Shown here: positions 34,764-43,238 of the stretch, in pieces
Layout of the letters: every line of letters starts with the position of its first letter
Numbering within the stretch: position 1 is the stretch's first letter
From: Flavilitoribacter nigricans DSM 23189 = NBRC 102662
GTDB taxonomy: Bacteria; Bacteroidota; Bacteroidia; Chitinophagales; Saprospiraceae
DNA length: 64,000 nt
Direction: 5' to 3'
Assembly (NCBI RefSeq): GCF_002646595.1
Contig: NZ_PDUD01000011.1
Coordinates: forward strand, 186,001 to 250,000
Notes under the pieces: model-generated
What the model was told of the DNA's origin: nothing
The model's input: only the letters and a program-made list of their open reading frames with translations
Databases searched by the model: none
Translations under genes and position numbers: made by a program

Positions 34764-35474
34764 ATGAAAAACTTTAGATTTCTGGTGTTGCTGACTTTTT
34801 TGGCCGCCTGTACCCCCCAGGAAATACAAAATGCCCTCGGCACCATTACCGGAAGCGGAGCCCTCACTTCCGCCGAGATCGGAGCCGGACTGAAACAGGC
34901 CCTGGAATTCGGGATTAGTGAAGGCGCCCAGCGACTGTCCGCCAAGGATGGTTATTTCAAGAGTCAATACAAGATCCTGCTGCCGGCCGAGGCGCGTAAG
35001 GTCACCGATAAACTGCAAAATATTCCCGGCTTCAGCGATGTGGAGAACGTCATTCTGGAAAAGATCAACCGCGGAGCCGAAGATGCCGCCAAAAAGGCTG
35101 CACCTATTTTCGTGGATGCCATTAAAGCCATGACCTTTCAGGACGCTCTGGGTATCCTGATGGGGGAGAAAAATGCCGCCACCACCTATCTGAACAATGC
35201 GACTTACAACAAACTCTACGCAGAATTCAGTCCGGTGATCGTCGAATCGCTGGATAAATTCAATGCCCGCCAGTACTGGGGCGATGCGGTGAATTCCTAC
35301 AACAAACTGCCCTTCGTGGAAAAGGTGAATCCGGACCTGGGTGACTACGTTACCAGCCAGGCGCTGGACGGCCTGTTCTCCATGGTCGCCAAAAAGGAAC
35401 TGTCGATCCGCAACGACGTGAGCGCGCGTACAACCGATCTGTTGAAAAAAGTATTTGCCAAGCAGGATAGTTAA
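34764..35474 (+). CDS. DUF4197 lipoprotein
   Basis: 236 residues from ATG at 34764; an ATG at 34755 is also in frame. A TACCTTTA box at 34745-34752 lies only 11 nt upstream of the second ATG, which favours it. The lipobox FLAAC puts the lipid at about residue 16. The DUF4197 body follows: ALTSAEIGAGLKQALEFGISE, PAEARKVTDKLQNIPGF, AMTFQDALGILMGEKNAAT and a C-terminal VTSQALDGLFSMVAKKE. Function unknown; the family is widespread in Bacteroidota and Proteobacteria envelopes. The upstream gene folB is on the same strand, 219 bp away. Confidence 0.87.
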   Translation: MKNFRFLVLLTFLAACTPQEIQNALGTITGSGALTSAEIGAGLKQALEFGISEGAQRLSAKDGYFKSQYKILLPAEARKVTDKLQNIPGFSDVENVILEKINRGAEDAAKKAAPIFVDAIKAMTFQDALGILMGEKNAATTYLNNATYNKLYAEFSPVIVESLDKFNARQYWGDAVNSYNKLPFVEKVNPDLGDYVTSQALDGLFSMVAKKELSIRNDVSARTTDLLKKVFAKQDS

Positions 35475-35606
35475 GAGAACGGGATGTTGGGAGGTTTGGA
35501 TTTTGTGACTTTTTAGCATAATCGTCCAGGTCCTAACCACCCAATAGCCTACCTACCAAAAGCCCTGACCCACCAATCATCTACCCTCAAGCCCCCAATC
35601 AGAAAT

Positions 35607-36761
35607 ATGAATATAGATACCCGAATAGGAATTGTCGGCAGTGGCGCCATGGGCAGCGGAATTGCCCAGGTAGCGGCTCTGGCCGGTCATGAAGTCTGTC
35701 TATACGACAACAACCCCAAAGCCCTGCGACGGGCAAAAGAAAAACTGGAATATTTCCTGCAGCGACTGGTGGAAAAGGGCAGCCTGACGGAAGCCGAGGC
35801 CAATAATGCCAACGGGCGCATCCACTACGAGGATAGTCGGTATGCGCTCCAGAAGTGTGGTCTGCTGATCGAGGCTGTAATTGAAGAGCTGGATGTGAAA
35901 AAGCGACTCTTCGAAGAGTTTGAAGATATCGTGGACGACCATTGTGTATTGGCCACCAATACGTCTTCGCTGTCCATTGCCGGAATTGCGGCCGCCTGCA
36001 AGAAGCCGGAACGGGTGCTGGGAATGCACTTCTTCAATCCGGCCCCCCTGATGAAACTGGTGGAAGTGATCCCGGCCGTGCAGACGGAAAGCGGCCTGGC
36101 CGAACAACTCTGTGATCTCATCCGAAGCTGGGGAAAAACCCCGGTGATCGCCAAAGATACGCCGGGTTTCATCGTCAACCGGGTAGCCCGGCCTTTTTAT
36201 GGAGAAGCCATTCGTATCCTGGAAGAAGGAATTGCTGATGCGGCGACCATCGACTGGGCGATGACGGAGCTGGGCGGTTTTAAAATGGGACCGTTCGCGC
36301 TGATGGATTATATCGGGCACGATGTGAACTACGCCGTTACCGAATCTGTCTTTCAGGCCTTCTTTTACGATCCGAGATACCGTCCTTCCTTTACGCAGAA
36401 ACGACTGGTGGAAGCCGGCTTTCTGGGACGGAAAACGGGGCGCGGCTTTTATCGCTACGATGAAAATGCCCAACTACCCGAGCCGGTGAAGGATACGGAA
36501 CTGGGTGAGAAAATACTCTGGCGGATCGTGCTGATGCTGATCAACGAAGCGGCGGATGCTCTGTATCTGAATATTGCCAGTCGGGAAGATCTGGAACTGG
36601 CGATGACCCAGGGCGTCAACTATCCCAAAGGGCTTTTTGCCTGGGCGGAAGAGAAGGGGTATGCTCACTGCGTCGATTCCATGGACGCCTTGTACGATAT
36701 GTACCGGGAGGATCGCTATCGCTGCAGCCCGTGGTTGAGAAAGCAGAAAGGAAATGCTTAA
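35607..36761 (+). CDS. 3-Hydroxyacyl-CoA dehydrogenase (PaaH/Hbd type)
   Basis: 384 residues. It oxidises (S)-3-hydroxyacyl-CoA with NAD. The N-terminal Rossmann motif IGIVGSGAMGSGIAQ is followed by EAVIEELDVKKRLF, TNTSSLSI and GMHFFNPAPLMKLVEVI (catalytic His-Glu). Two C-terminal 3HCDH_C repeats are present: DTPGFIVNRVARPFYGEAI with FKMGPFALMDYIGHD, and EKILWRIVLMLINEAAD with YPKGLFAWAEEKGYAH. Length fits the paired C-terminal form. Together with the glutaryl-CoA dehydrogenase 1.6 kb away, it suggests CoA-thioester degradation, but the two are not in one operon. Confidence 0.92.
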   Translation: MNIDTRIGIVGSGAMGSGIAQVAALAGHEVCLYDNNPKALRRAKEKLEYFLQRLVEKGSLTEAEANNANGRIHYEDSRYALQKCGLLIEAVIEELDVKKRLFEEFEDIVDDHCVLATNTSSLSIAGIAAACKKPERVLGMHFFNPAPLMKLVEVIPAVQTESGLAEQLCDLIRSWGKTPVIAKDTPGFIVNRVARPFYGEAIRILEEGIADAATIDWAMTELGGFKMGPFALMDYIGHDVNYAVTESVFQAFFYDPRYRPSFTQKRLVEAGFLGRKTGRGFYRYDENAQLPEPVKDTELGEKILWRIVLMLINEAADALYLNIASREDLELAMTQGVNYPKGLFAWAEEKGYAHCVDSMDALYDMYREDRYRCSPWLRKQKGNA

Positions 36762-36771
36762 TTACAGAAAG

Positions 36772-36806
36772 GAAGTACGTTGGGAATAATCATCCCAACG
36801 TACTTC
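36772..36806. terminator. Hairpin between the 3-hydroxyacyl-CoA dehydrogenase and M36 genes
   Basis: Perfect 14-bp arms GAAGTACGTTGGGA and TCCCAACGTACTTC with a 7-nt loop, located between two convergent genes. Confidence 0.78.
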
Positions 36807-36815
36807 ATCCCGTCT

Positions 36816-39800
36816 TTAATCCACAATGATCTTCTGAGTGGCCACCTCACCGGCGGTGCTCAATCGCAGAATATACATGCCGGTCGGCAGATCACTGACG
36901 TTCATCCGGGTGCGGTTGAAGCCGGTATGGATCATCTGCTCCTGACTTTGCAGCAACTTGCCCTCCAGACTCAGCAGGCTCAGAGACAACTGACCGCTGC
37001 GCTGGGCTTCAATCGCTACCTGTAGCTCATCTTTGACCGGATTCGGGAATACCCGGACTTCGGCCCCCAATGCCTCGATCTCACTTACTGCCGTAGTCGA
37101 ACGGGAGTCCACAACCGTACCGCGTTCGTCGGGACGGTCGCAGGCCATACCACCGTTTTCCGAACTGATACAGGCTTCGGTTTCGTAGTTCAACATATCG
37201 AGGATCTCAAAATCATCGACGTACCAGCCCTCGTACGGATGCACGGCATTCGGATCTTCACCGTCCGATCCGAAGCGGAAACGCACCTGGATATTCTCCC
37301 CCTGGTACGCGCTCAGATCGATATAGGACGGCGTGAATTCCTGAAGGCTACCCCAGAAACCACCGATACCCGGTATGGCGAAAGCGCTGTAGTCGATCTT
37401 CCGGCGGTATTTGTGTTTGAAAAATTTATCGTCGAGGAAATCCCAATTCAATCCGCCATCAGTGGAGATCTGCACGATACCGCCATCTTCTACCGGTTCG
37501 GTTTCGTATTTGTGGTAAAAACGCAGGACGGGCTGACTGCCGGTAACGGGCAACGGATCGAACAACATGAGGCCCTGGTCATTATCGTTTTTGGAGTCGC
37601 GAACAAACCAGGATTGCTCGCCGCTGTTGGCTGCATCCTGGCTGAGGTCCCAGATCTCGGTACCTTCCAGGTTTTGCTGGATCCAGTTGTCTCCAAAACT
37701 TTCCATATTGTCGTAAAACAGCTGTTCGGAAGCAAGCTCCGTGCTGGTCGTGATGCTATATTTCAGAGAGAATTCCTGACCGGAAGGAATGTCTCCGGCT
37801 TCCCACACAATGGTATTATCCGTGATCGTGAAAGGAAACAGGTCGGAAACAGATGCGGCGTTTACCACGGCGCCGTCGGGAATGATATCGCTGATCATCA
37901 CACCGGTAGCTACAGCGTCGGTATGATTGGCAATACGCAGGGTATATTCCAGATCTTCTCCGGGATTGATCAGGTCTTTATCTACGGTCTTTACGATCTT
38001 CAGTTCCTTGACGCATTGCGGCATTTTCAGGAAGCTTTCGTAATTATCATTCTGGTTGGTAGTGAGTCCCTGCACGGCATCCCAGCCGATACCCCGGCGG
38101 GCGAATACCTCCCAGATCATACATTCGTGAGCTCCGTCAAATAAGATGGCGTCCGCAGCAATGATCGCATCGCGGCCATCCACGAAACCCGGATTACAGG
38201 CCTGCAGTTTGAGGCCATCCATCATCAGCTGGATCGCTTTATTATTACCACCGGTACCGAAGTACAGGTCATCGTCAAATCCGTAGAGGTCCACCATCTC
38301 CCAGTAGAGATCCCAGAGGGTAAGGGTCCAGACTTCGCCCAGACTGTGGGTACCCTGACCGATCACATCGTCGTAAGCAAAGTTGTTGATCTCCATATCC
38401 GTAGAGTAGGGAAGGCGGCGGAAACCGACCCCATCGGCGCGACGGTTCCAAACGTAACTGCCCATACCAACGGGAGTTGATCCCTGATCACCTTCCTTGG
38501 CAACCAGCACCAGACTGAAGAAATCACTCCAGCCTTCGGCCATGGCTTCATCGTTGAACAGACAATCGACCTGAGAACCGCCTCCCGTCAGACGGGTCGT
38601 GATTCCGTGGCCGTATTCGTGGGCGATCAGACCGTTGTCGAGACCGCCGTCCAGATAGGTCGGCCCGGAATTATCGGGCAGTACCAGCCGGATATCCACT
38701 CCGGCATTCAGGAACTGGCGGATCAGGCGGCAGTCCGAGCTTTTCAGCATCACCGTGGGAATATTCACGTCCGGCACATCATCCGTATCGCCCATACCGA
38801 CGACTGATTCTTCGAAGTTGCAGATCACCAGGGCAATCGCGCCGGCCTCTTCCACATTGTAAGTCTTTTCCTTGAAAAAGCAGCTACCGCGGTCTACCAG
38901 TGCAATACTACCGGTAACTTCCTCAATATTCACGATGGTGTTACAAGCCAGATTGGGTTGAGTGGAGTTGTCGTATGCTTCCACCACCCGGCCTTCCAGC
39001 GGTTCGTTATCAATCGACGGGCCGAAACTGGCCGTGCTGGATTCGTATCCGCCCTCGATGGCATCGGGTGCCAGTACGGTCAGCAGATTGTTGGTGGTTG
39101 TGTTCCAGAGGTAAACCTGCATACGTCCGGAAAAACCATCGGGAGGCGTAAAGAAGTTGGCGTTATTGATGTGATCATCGTCTTTGATGTTCCCACCGTC
39201 CTGGGCCTGCCCCTCTACCATATCGTCATTTTCACCGCTGCGTCCGTAGGTATTCACCTGAAAATTACCGGATGCTTCATCAAAGCCGTAGTGATAGGCA
39301 AAGTCGTGCATGACGTTGAGCATGTAGAACAATTGCGTATTGGCGGCGTCCTGATATTCTTCCGGTTCCAGGCTGAGATCCAGTGGGAAATCGAATACCA
39401 TGTCCTCACCACCGTCGGTCTCATCCCCTTCGGTTTCGTCTTTATCATCGAGGTCGAGGAATACGTGGGCGTTATTGCCACGAGTAATGGAATACTCCGG
39501 TCCTTCCTGGCCATCCGTATCGTGCCAGCCGTACGGGGAAGCGATCGGATCGTGCGGATCCACCAGCAATACCCGCTCTCCTTCCAGCGGATTTTCCAGC
39601 GGTAGCGGGAATACATTGTAGGAAGCCGTGCCGGAAGTGGTATTACTTTTCTCCAGCAGCGCCCGTTGCAGCGGCTGGAATTTCGCCGGACCGGCGGCAG
39701 GGGTGTAGCTACAGTTCTGGCCGTGCTGGTGTTCTTTTTTACGGGCGGAACAATAAACCGTCCGGTTATTTTTTTCCAGGATCTTGCCCGTCAGCGCGTC

Positions 39801-40400
39801 TACCCGAATACTCCAGTTATCGGGAGAGTCGATCTGATCGACCAGCAAATTCCAGACGAGGCGAACCTCATCCGTGCCGGCGATCGGCTGAAAAAATAAT
39901 TTTACCGGAATATCCGAAGCGGAAACGGAGCCGCCGTGGAAGGTGATCTCCCGACTTCCGTTGCGCTCTACTACCCGCAGCGGTTCGGTAATGGCCAGGC
40001 TTAGATCGGAAGCGACGCGCCGAACGGCATCGTAGGGCGTCAGGGCCGGTTGTACGGTGTTGATCTTATCGGCCAGGTTCGGTACGAAACGACTGGTAGC
40101 GAAACCCAGTTTCCCCGTCGCGGTGACGTGGATACCCAAAATGGCATTGTGGACTTCGATCCCCTGGTAGCGCTGGATAAAATAGAAGTGATTCACTCCA
40201 TTGTGCTGGGAAACAAACTGGTCGCTGACTACCATATCGCCGATATCCTCACGGCTGAGTTCCCATTGTTCCCTCTTCTGCTCCACAAACCGCATCGCTG
40301 CATCCAGGTAAGACTGGCGCTGTGCGTGGAGGGAAGATGCCGTCAAAATGCTGAACAATACCAGAAGCGGAAAAAAACGCAGACTAGAATTAAAATTCAT
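36816..40400 (-). CDS. Secreted M36 (fungalysin-like) metallopeptidase with T9SS sorting domain
   Basis: 1194 residues. A signal peptide ends near LHAQ. An FTP propeptide (residues about 60-200) precedes the M36 catalytic domain, which contains a protease-associated insert (IVNIEEVTGSIALVDRGSC) and the zinc site GLIAHEYGHGITTRL (about residue 593) with Glu in AMAEGWSDFF. A DUF11-like beta domain (about 800-880, VDKDLINPGEDLEYTLRIAN) and a jelly-roll region (about 895-1080) follow. A C-terminal type A sorting domain (VFPNPVKDELQVAI ... GMYILRLSTAGEVATQKIIVD) ends the protein. It should be exported by the type IX secretion system. A -7 box TAAATTTG lies 111 nt upstream. Confidence 0.94.
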   Translation of the reverse strand: MNFNSSLRFFPLLVLFSILTASSLHAQRQSYLDAAMRFVEQKREQWELSREDIGDMVVSDQFVSQHNGVNHFYFIQRYQGIEVHNAILGIHVTATGKLGFATSRFVPNLADKINTVQPALTPYDAVRRVASDLSLAITEPLRVVERNGSREITFHGGSVSASDIPVKLFFQPIAGTDEVRLVWNLLVDQIDSPDNWSIRVDALTGKILEKNNRTVYCSARKKEHQHGQNCSYTPAAGPAKFQPLQRALLEKSNTTSGTASYNVFPLPLENPLEGERVLLVDPHDPIASPYGWHDTDGQEGPEYSITRGNNAHVFLDLDDKDETEGDETDGGEDMVFDFPLDLSLEPEEYQDAANTQLFYMLNVMHDFAYHYGFDEASGNFQVNTYGRSGENDDMVEGQAQDGGNIKDDDHINNANFFTPPDGFSGRMQVYLWNTTTNNLLTVLAPDAIEGGYESSTASFGPSIDNEPLEGRVVEAYDNSTQPNLACNTIVNIEEVTGSIALVDRGSCFFKEKTYNVEEAGAIALVICNFEESVVGMGDTDDVPDVNIPTVMLKSSDCRLIRQFLNAGVDIRLVLPDNSGPTYLDGGLDNGLIAHEYGHGITTRLTGGGSQVDCLFNDEAMAEGWSDFFSLVLVAKEGDQGSTPVGMGSYVWNRRADGVGFRRLPYSTDMEINNFAYDDVIGQGTHSLGEVWTLTLWDLYWEMVDLYGFDDDLYFGTGGNNKAIQLMMDGLKLQACNPGFVDGRDAIIAADAILFDGAHECMIWEVFARRGIGWDAVQGLTTNQNDNYESFLKMPQCVKELKIVKTVDKDLINPGEDLEYTLRIANHTDAVATGVMISDIIPDGAVVNAASVSDLFPFTITDNTIVWEAGDIPSGQEFSLKYSITTSTELASEQLFYDNMESFGDNWIQQNLEGTEIWDLSQDAANSGEQSWFVRDSKNDNDQGLMLFDPLPVTGSQPVLRFYHKYETEPVEDGGIVQISTDGGLNWDFLDDKFFKHKYRRKIDYSAFAIPGIGGFWGSLQEFTPSYIDLSAYQGENIQVRFRFGSDGEDPNAVHPYEGWYVDDFEILDMLNYETEACISSENGGMACDRPDERGTVVDSRSTTAVSEIEALGAEVRVFPNPVKDELQVAIEAQRSGQLSLSLLSLEGKLLQSQEQMIHTGFNRTRMNVSDLPTGMYILRLSTAGEVATQKIIVD

Positions 40401-40510
40401 GTTTAAGTTTTTGATTTAGGATGACCTGGATCGGGGCATCACGGAAAATGATAAAGACGCTGAAGGGTGGTTTTTTTTAGGTTGCTTAGGCGATGTTGCA
40501 TCCGGGATAG

Positions 40511-40518
40511 CAAATTTA
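40511..40518 (-). promoter_or_regulatory. -7 box TAAATTTG for the M36 gene
   Basis: Exact TAnnTTTG match with a TTG 16 nt upstream of it on the same strand. The leader would be about 105 nt. Confidence 0.45.
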
Positions 40519-40607
40519 TAGAAAAAATTATTTCCAATTTGTCTGTTCGCTACCTTTTGATGAGATTGGAAGCCGGCTCGTGTGGGGGCAGTGATGGGGT
40601 ATTGTAT

Positions 40608-40615
40608 TATCTTTG
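40608..40615 (+). promoter_or_regulatory. Orphan -7 box TATCTTTG upstream of rlmB
   Basis: Exact match, 233 nt upstream of the rlmB GTG. It would give a long rlmB leader or serve an unrecognised small transcript. Confidence 0.35.
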
Positions 40616-40847
40616 CCCGGCAAGTGTAAGATTTTGGGGGCTTGCAGATTTGATGGGCCGAAGGTTAAATGCTTATTTATTTTGCTGGTTTTTGATGGCT
40701 AATATGAATGAGACCCGGCGAAAGCAGGAAACAACAGGACCATTGATCCATCAGCAATGGAAAGGACCGTCTCCTTCTTTGGGAATAATCCCTCCAAATT
40801 CAAGCTCTCTGAAAACGACTTTCAGTTTATATTCTAAAAAATAAATA

Positions 40848-41597
40848 GTGGCGAAAACGGCATCCAATAATGTGATCTTCGGTCGGCATCCCGTGGTGGA
40901 AGCAGTCCGGTCCGGCGTGAATTTTGACAAACTGATCTTGCAGAAGGGCGTACGCGGCGACTTTGAGAAGGAGATCCGGCAATTGAGCCGTGAGTTTGAT
41001 ATCCCGCTACAGGTGGCCCCAAAGGAGCGTTTGCGGAAATGGACCAGCGCCAATCACCAGGGGATCATCGGTTTACAATCCCTGATCCCTTACCATCGCC
41101 TGGAAAATATCCTTCCTTTGGTCTACGAACGTTCCGAAATGCCCCTACTGGTCATTCTGGACGGAGTAACGGATGTGCGCAATCTCGGCGCGATCGCCCG
41201 ATCGGCGGAATGTGTCGGCGCCCATGCGCTGATCATCCCCCAGAAGGGGAGTGCCCTGATCAACGGGGAAGCGATCAAGACCAGTGCCGGAGCACTCAAC
41301 CGCATACCGGTTTGCCGGGAATCCAGTCTGGTCAATGTGATCGAGCTGTTACAGCAATCCGGTGTACAGGTGCTGGTCAGTGATCTGCAGGCCGAAAAAT
41401 ATATTTACGATCTGGATATGCGCGGTCCGGTTGCGCTGGTAGTTGGTTCGGAAGATACGGGCATTAGTCAGGGCGTGGCCGACCGGGCGGATGAACGTTT
41501 CATCATTCCCCAGGCGGGCAGCACCGATTCTTTCAATGTTTCCGTCGCCGCGGGTATAATGTTGTACGAAGCGCTGCGACAGCGCCTACAGGGGTGA
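40848..41597 (+). CDS. rlmB: 23S rRNA (guanosine-2'-O-)-methyltransferase RlmB
   Basis: 249 residues from GTG at 40848. It methylates G2251 of 23S rRNA. The N-terminal substrate-binding domain (VIFGRHPVVEAVRSG) is followed by the SpoU knot motifs 1 (DGVTDVRNLGAIARSAECVG), 2 (PVALVVGSEDTGIS) and 3 (GSTDSFNVSVAAGIMLYEAL). The usual length is about 245. It is monocistronic. Other SpoU paralogues (TrmH-like) are the alternative, but the N-terminal domain favours RlmB. Confidence 0.93.
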   Translation: MAKTASNNVIFGRHPVVEAVRSGVNFDKLILQKGVRGDFEKEIRQLSREFDIPLQVAPKERLRKWTSANHQGIIGLQSLIPYHRLENILPLVYERSEMPLLVILDGVTDVRNLGAIARSAECVGAHALIIPQKGSALINGEAIKTSAGALNRIPVCRESSLVNVIELLQQSGVQVLVSDLQAEKYIYDLDMRGPVALVVGSEDTGISQGVADRADERFIIPQAGSTDSFNVSVAAGIMLYEALRQRLQG

Positions 41598-41930
41598 GAG
41601 CATGGTTGATTTTCTGGGCTTTTAATTAATATTTTTTCGCTCCAACTTCGCCGGGCACTTCTGAAATCTTACTCCTCGTGTTGTTAAGGAGCTCGAAATG
41701 CCATCGTCAGAACCTAATATCCAGCCATTTCCGCCATCAAAAAAAAACTCCCATGGACTGATCTCTCAGCCTGGGAGCCCAACAAAAAACAGCAGGATAA
41801 AATTTTTTTAAGGGTTAAGTTCTTACATAGGTCGAACCGGGGCACCCGGAGTCTACCGGTGCCAATACCGAATTACCTACTTGATCTTGAAAACTAATTA
41901 CCGAAAGCCGCTCCGATACGATGGGTGGCC
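41598..41930. other. Intergenic region between rlmB and the S24 regulator gene
   Basis: About 330 bp without a supported gene. It contains the S24 gene's terminator (41738-41777) and a weaker GGGCACCCGG...CCGGTGCC inverted repeat near 41840-41865. Confidence 0.45.
41738..41777 (-). terminator. Rho-independent terminator of the S24 regulator gene
   Basis: CTCCCA/TGGGAG outer and CTGA/TCAG inner pairing (41748-41777) are followed on the minus strand by a run of nine T. It lies about 155 nt after the stop codon at 41931. Confidence 0.7.
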
Positions 41931-42665
41931 CTACAGGGCACTGATCCGCCGGATTACCTGAAACAGCCGGGTATATTCATTAACCTCCTCCAGGAACGGA
42001 TCGTATTCCAGGTGGTTGGCGGAGATCATCTTCAGATGGGTCGTACGCCCTTTGTTGTTGATCACCCGTTGTACGTACTTCACCCAGAGAGAACCATTAC
42101 TTTTTACGGCATAGATCTTGTTATCCCGTAATTCTCCGACACCGTCGATCTCCCGGCAGATAACGATATCACTATCCTGGATCACGGGTTCCATACTATT
42201 CCCTTTGATCGGGAAGGCAACCAAACCGTTGCCGCTCAGGCCGGGAATATTGAAGAAATCGAGATCCTCCCGGGCGAAACTGCCCACATCAACGGCGCTA
42301 CCGGCAAAAGCCTCGGTAGTGGTGAAAAGAATGTTGGGAGCGGGCATATCGCTTTCTTCGATAATGGGAGGCTCGGGGAGTTCCATTCCGAAAGGTGTGC
42401 CTTCTCCGTCGATCAGATAGGATTCATTGACGCCGTATTCCCGACAGATGATGCGGGCCTGACGGTAATCGATACAGCGTTTATCATCTTCATTCAGATA
42501 AGCCCGAACGATATGACCATAAGCGCGGTTGCCCAGGATCTTTTTGGCAAAATCTCCGAGGCCCTTGCCGTTGCGATCGTTTTTGATAATGTCGCCGCGA
42601 TCCTCCAGCAGTTTGAATACCTTTATAAAGCGCCTATTGAGCTGAATCCGGTCCTCTCTGATCAT
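41931..42665 (-). CDS. LexA/CI-like repressor with S24 peptidase domain
   Basis: 244 residues. A helix-turn-helix-like N-terminal domain (residues 1-85, with YGVNESYLIDGEGTPFG resembling phage CI-type ends) is joined to an S24 peptidase fold. The nucleophile is Ser157 in IKGNSMEPVIQDSD and the general base is Lys196 in SLWVKYVQR. A cleavage site Ala121-Gly122 (FAGSAV) is visible, so RecA-assisted self-cleavage is plausible. The upstream region holds AAACAAA heptamers around a TAAATTTG -7 box, suggesting autorepression. It is not adjacent to DNA-repair or phage genes, so target genes are unknown. Confidence 0.85.
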   Translation of the reverse strand: MIREDRIQLNRRFIKVFKLLEDRGDIIKNDRNGKGLGDFAKKILGNRAYGHIVRAYLNEDDKRCIDYRQARIICREYGVNESYLIDGEGTPFGMELPEPPIIEESDMPAPNILFTTTEAFAGSAVDVGSFAREDLDFFNIPGLSGNGLVAFPIKGNSMEPVIQDSDIVICREIDGVGELRDNKIYAVKSNGSLWVKYVQRVINNKGRTTHLKMISANHLEYDPFLEEVNEYTRLFQVIRRISAL

Positions 42666-42686
42666 TGTTGTAATTTTATCTTATTT

Positions 42687-42742
42687 AAACAAAATTCAAT
42701 CATTTGTTTCGCAATTTAAAACAAATTTATGGGGCAAACAAA
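42687..42742. promoter_or_regulatory. AAACAAA operator-like repeats upstream of the S24 gene
   Basis: AAACAAA at 42687-42693, its inverted copy TTTGTTT at 42703-42709, and direct copies at 42718-42724 and 42736-42742. They surround the -7 box at 42722-42729. Autoregulatory binding sites are an inference. Confidence 0.5.
42722..42729 (-). promoter_or_regulatory. -7 box TAAATTTG for the S24 regulator gene
   Basis: Exact TAnnTTTG match, about 57 nt upstream of the ATG, overlapped by an AAACAAA heptamer. Confidence 0.5.
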
Positions 42743-42950
42743 ATATTTTAAACTTTTTTTTAAATAGTTTTTTAATTCCATCAGGTTTGTTGGAATAGCA
42801 GGTTGGGCGTGAAGGATTTAGATCCTGTGATCCCATTTTCGGGAAGGCTCGGTTTGACGAGACGACGCGTTCAGCACTCCAAAACGACTGCCAGCGAGGA
42901 CCAGAAAAACACCAACGGTAGTGCCGAACATTGAAAATTAATAAAGCTTG

Positions 42951-43125
42951 TTTTCACCGCGAAGGCCGCGAAGCCGCGAAGTTTTACAATGACTTCTTTC
43001 GAGAAAATTTGCTGAAGCAAATTTTTCGATCTTTTGCGACATTAACGGTTACGTACGCAAAGGTTAGTGGATTTGCCGTCGGCAAATTCACTAAAAAGCT
43101 TAGCGTCTTTCCGCCTCGCGGTAAA
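42951..43125. repeat. Decayed inverted-repeat element (MITE-like) of about 175 bp
   Basis: The left end TTTTCACCGCGAAGGC and the right end (reverse complement TTTACCGCGAGGCGG) form imperfect terminal inverted repeats, with a GCCGCGAAG tandem at the left. Inside are two long hairpins: GAAAATTTGC/GCAAATTTTTC (43003-43027) and TTAGTGGATTTGCC/GGCAAATTCACTAA (43064-43094). No transposase. The flanking 42743-42950 and 43126-43238 show nothing else. Confidence 0.55.
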
Positions 43126-43238
43126 TTTCAGTCATTTCTGGTTTTCGACTTTTAACAATCAATGTTACTCACCAGAGTTGGTATATTTTTAAAGCAAAAC
43201 GTAATTCGGTTTTGCCTTTCAACTACCGTTCCGCAGTG

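Larger units (their letters stand above)
40401..40847. other. Divergent intergenic region, M36 gene and rlmB
   Basis: About 450 bp. It has the M36 -7 box on the minus strand, an orphan TATCTTTG at 40608-40615 on the plus strand and no supported gene. The plus-strand open frame there has no recognisable features. Confidence 0.5.

Noticed and set aside
40467-40844. A 125-codon plus-strand frame upstream of rlmB
   Set aside because: No family feature, odd composition and no supported start; treated as intergenic, although a transcript from the nearby -7 box cannot be excluded.
42931-43155. A 74-codon frame across the repeat element
   Set aside because: It translates the inverted repeats, which read FHREGREAAK; such frames come from repeats, not proteins.
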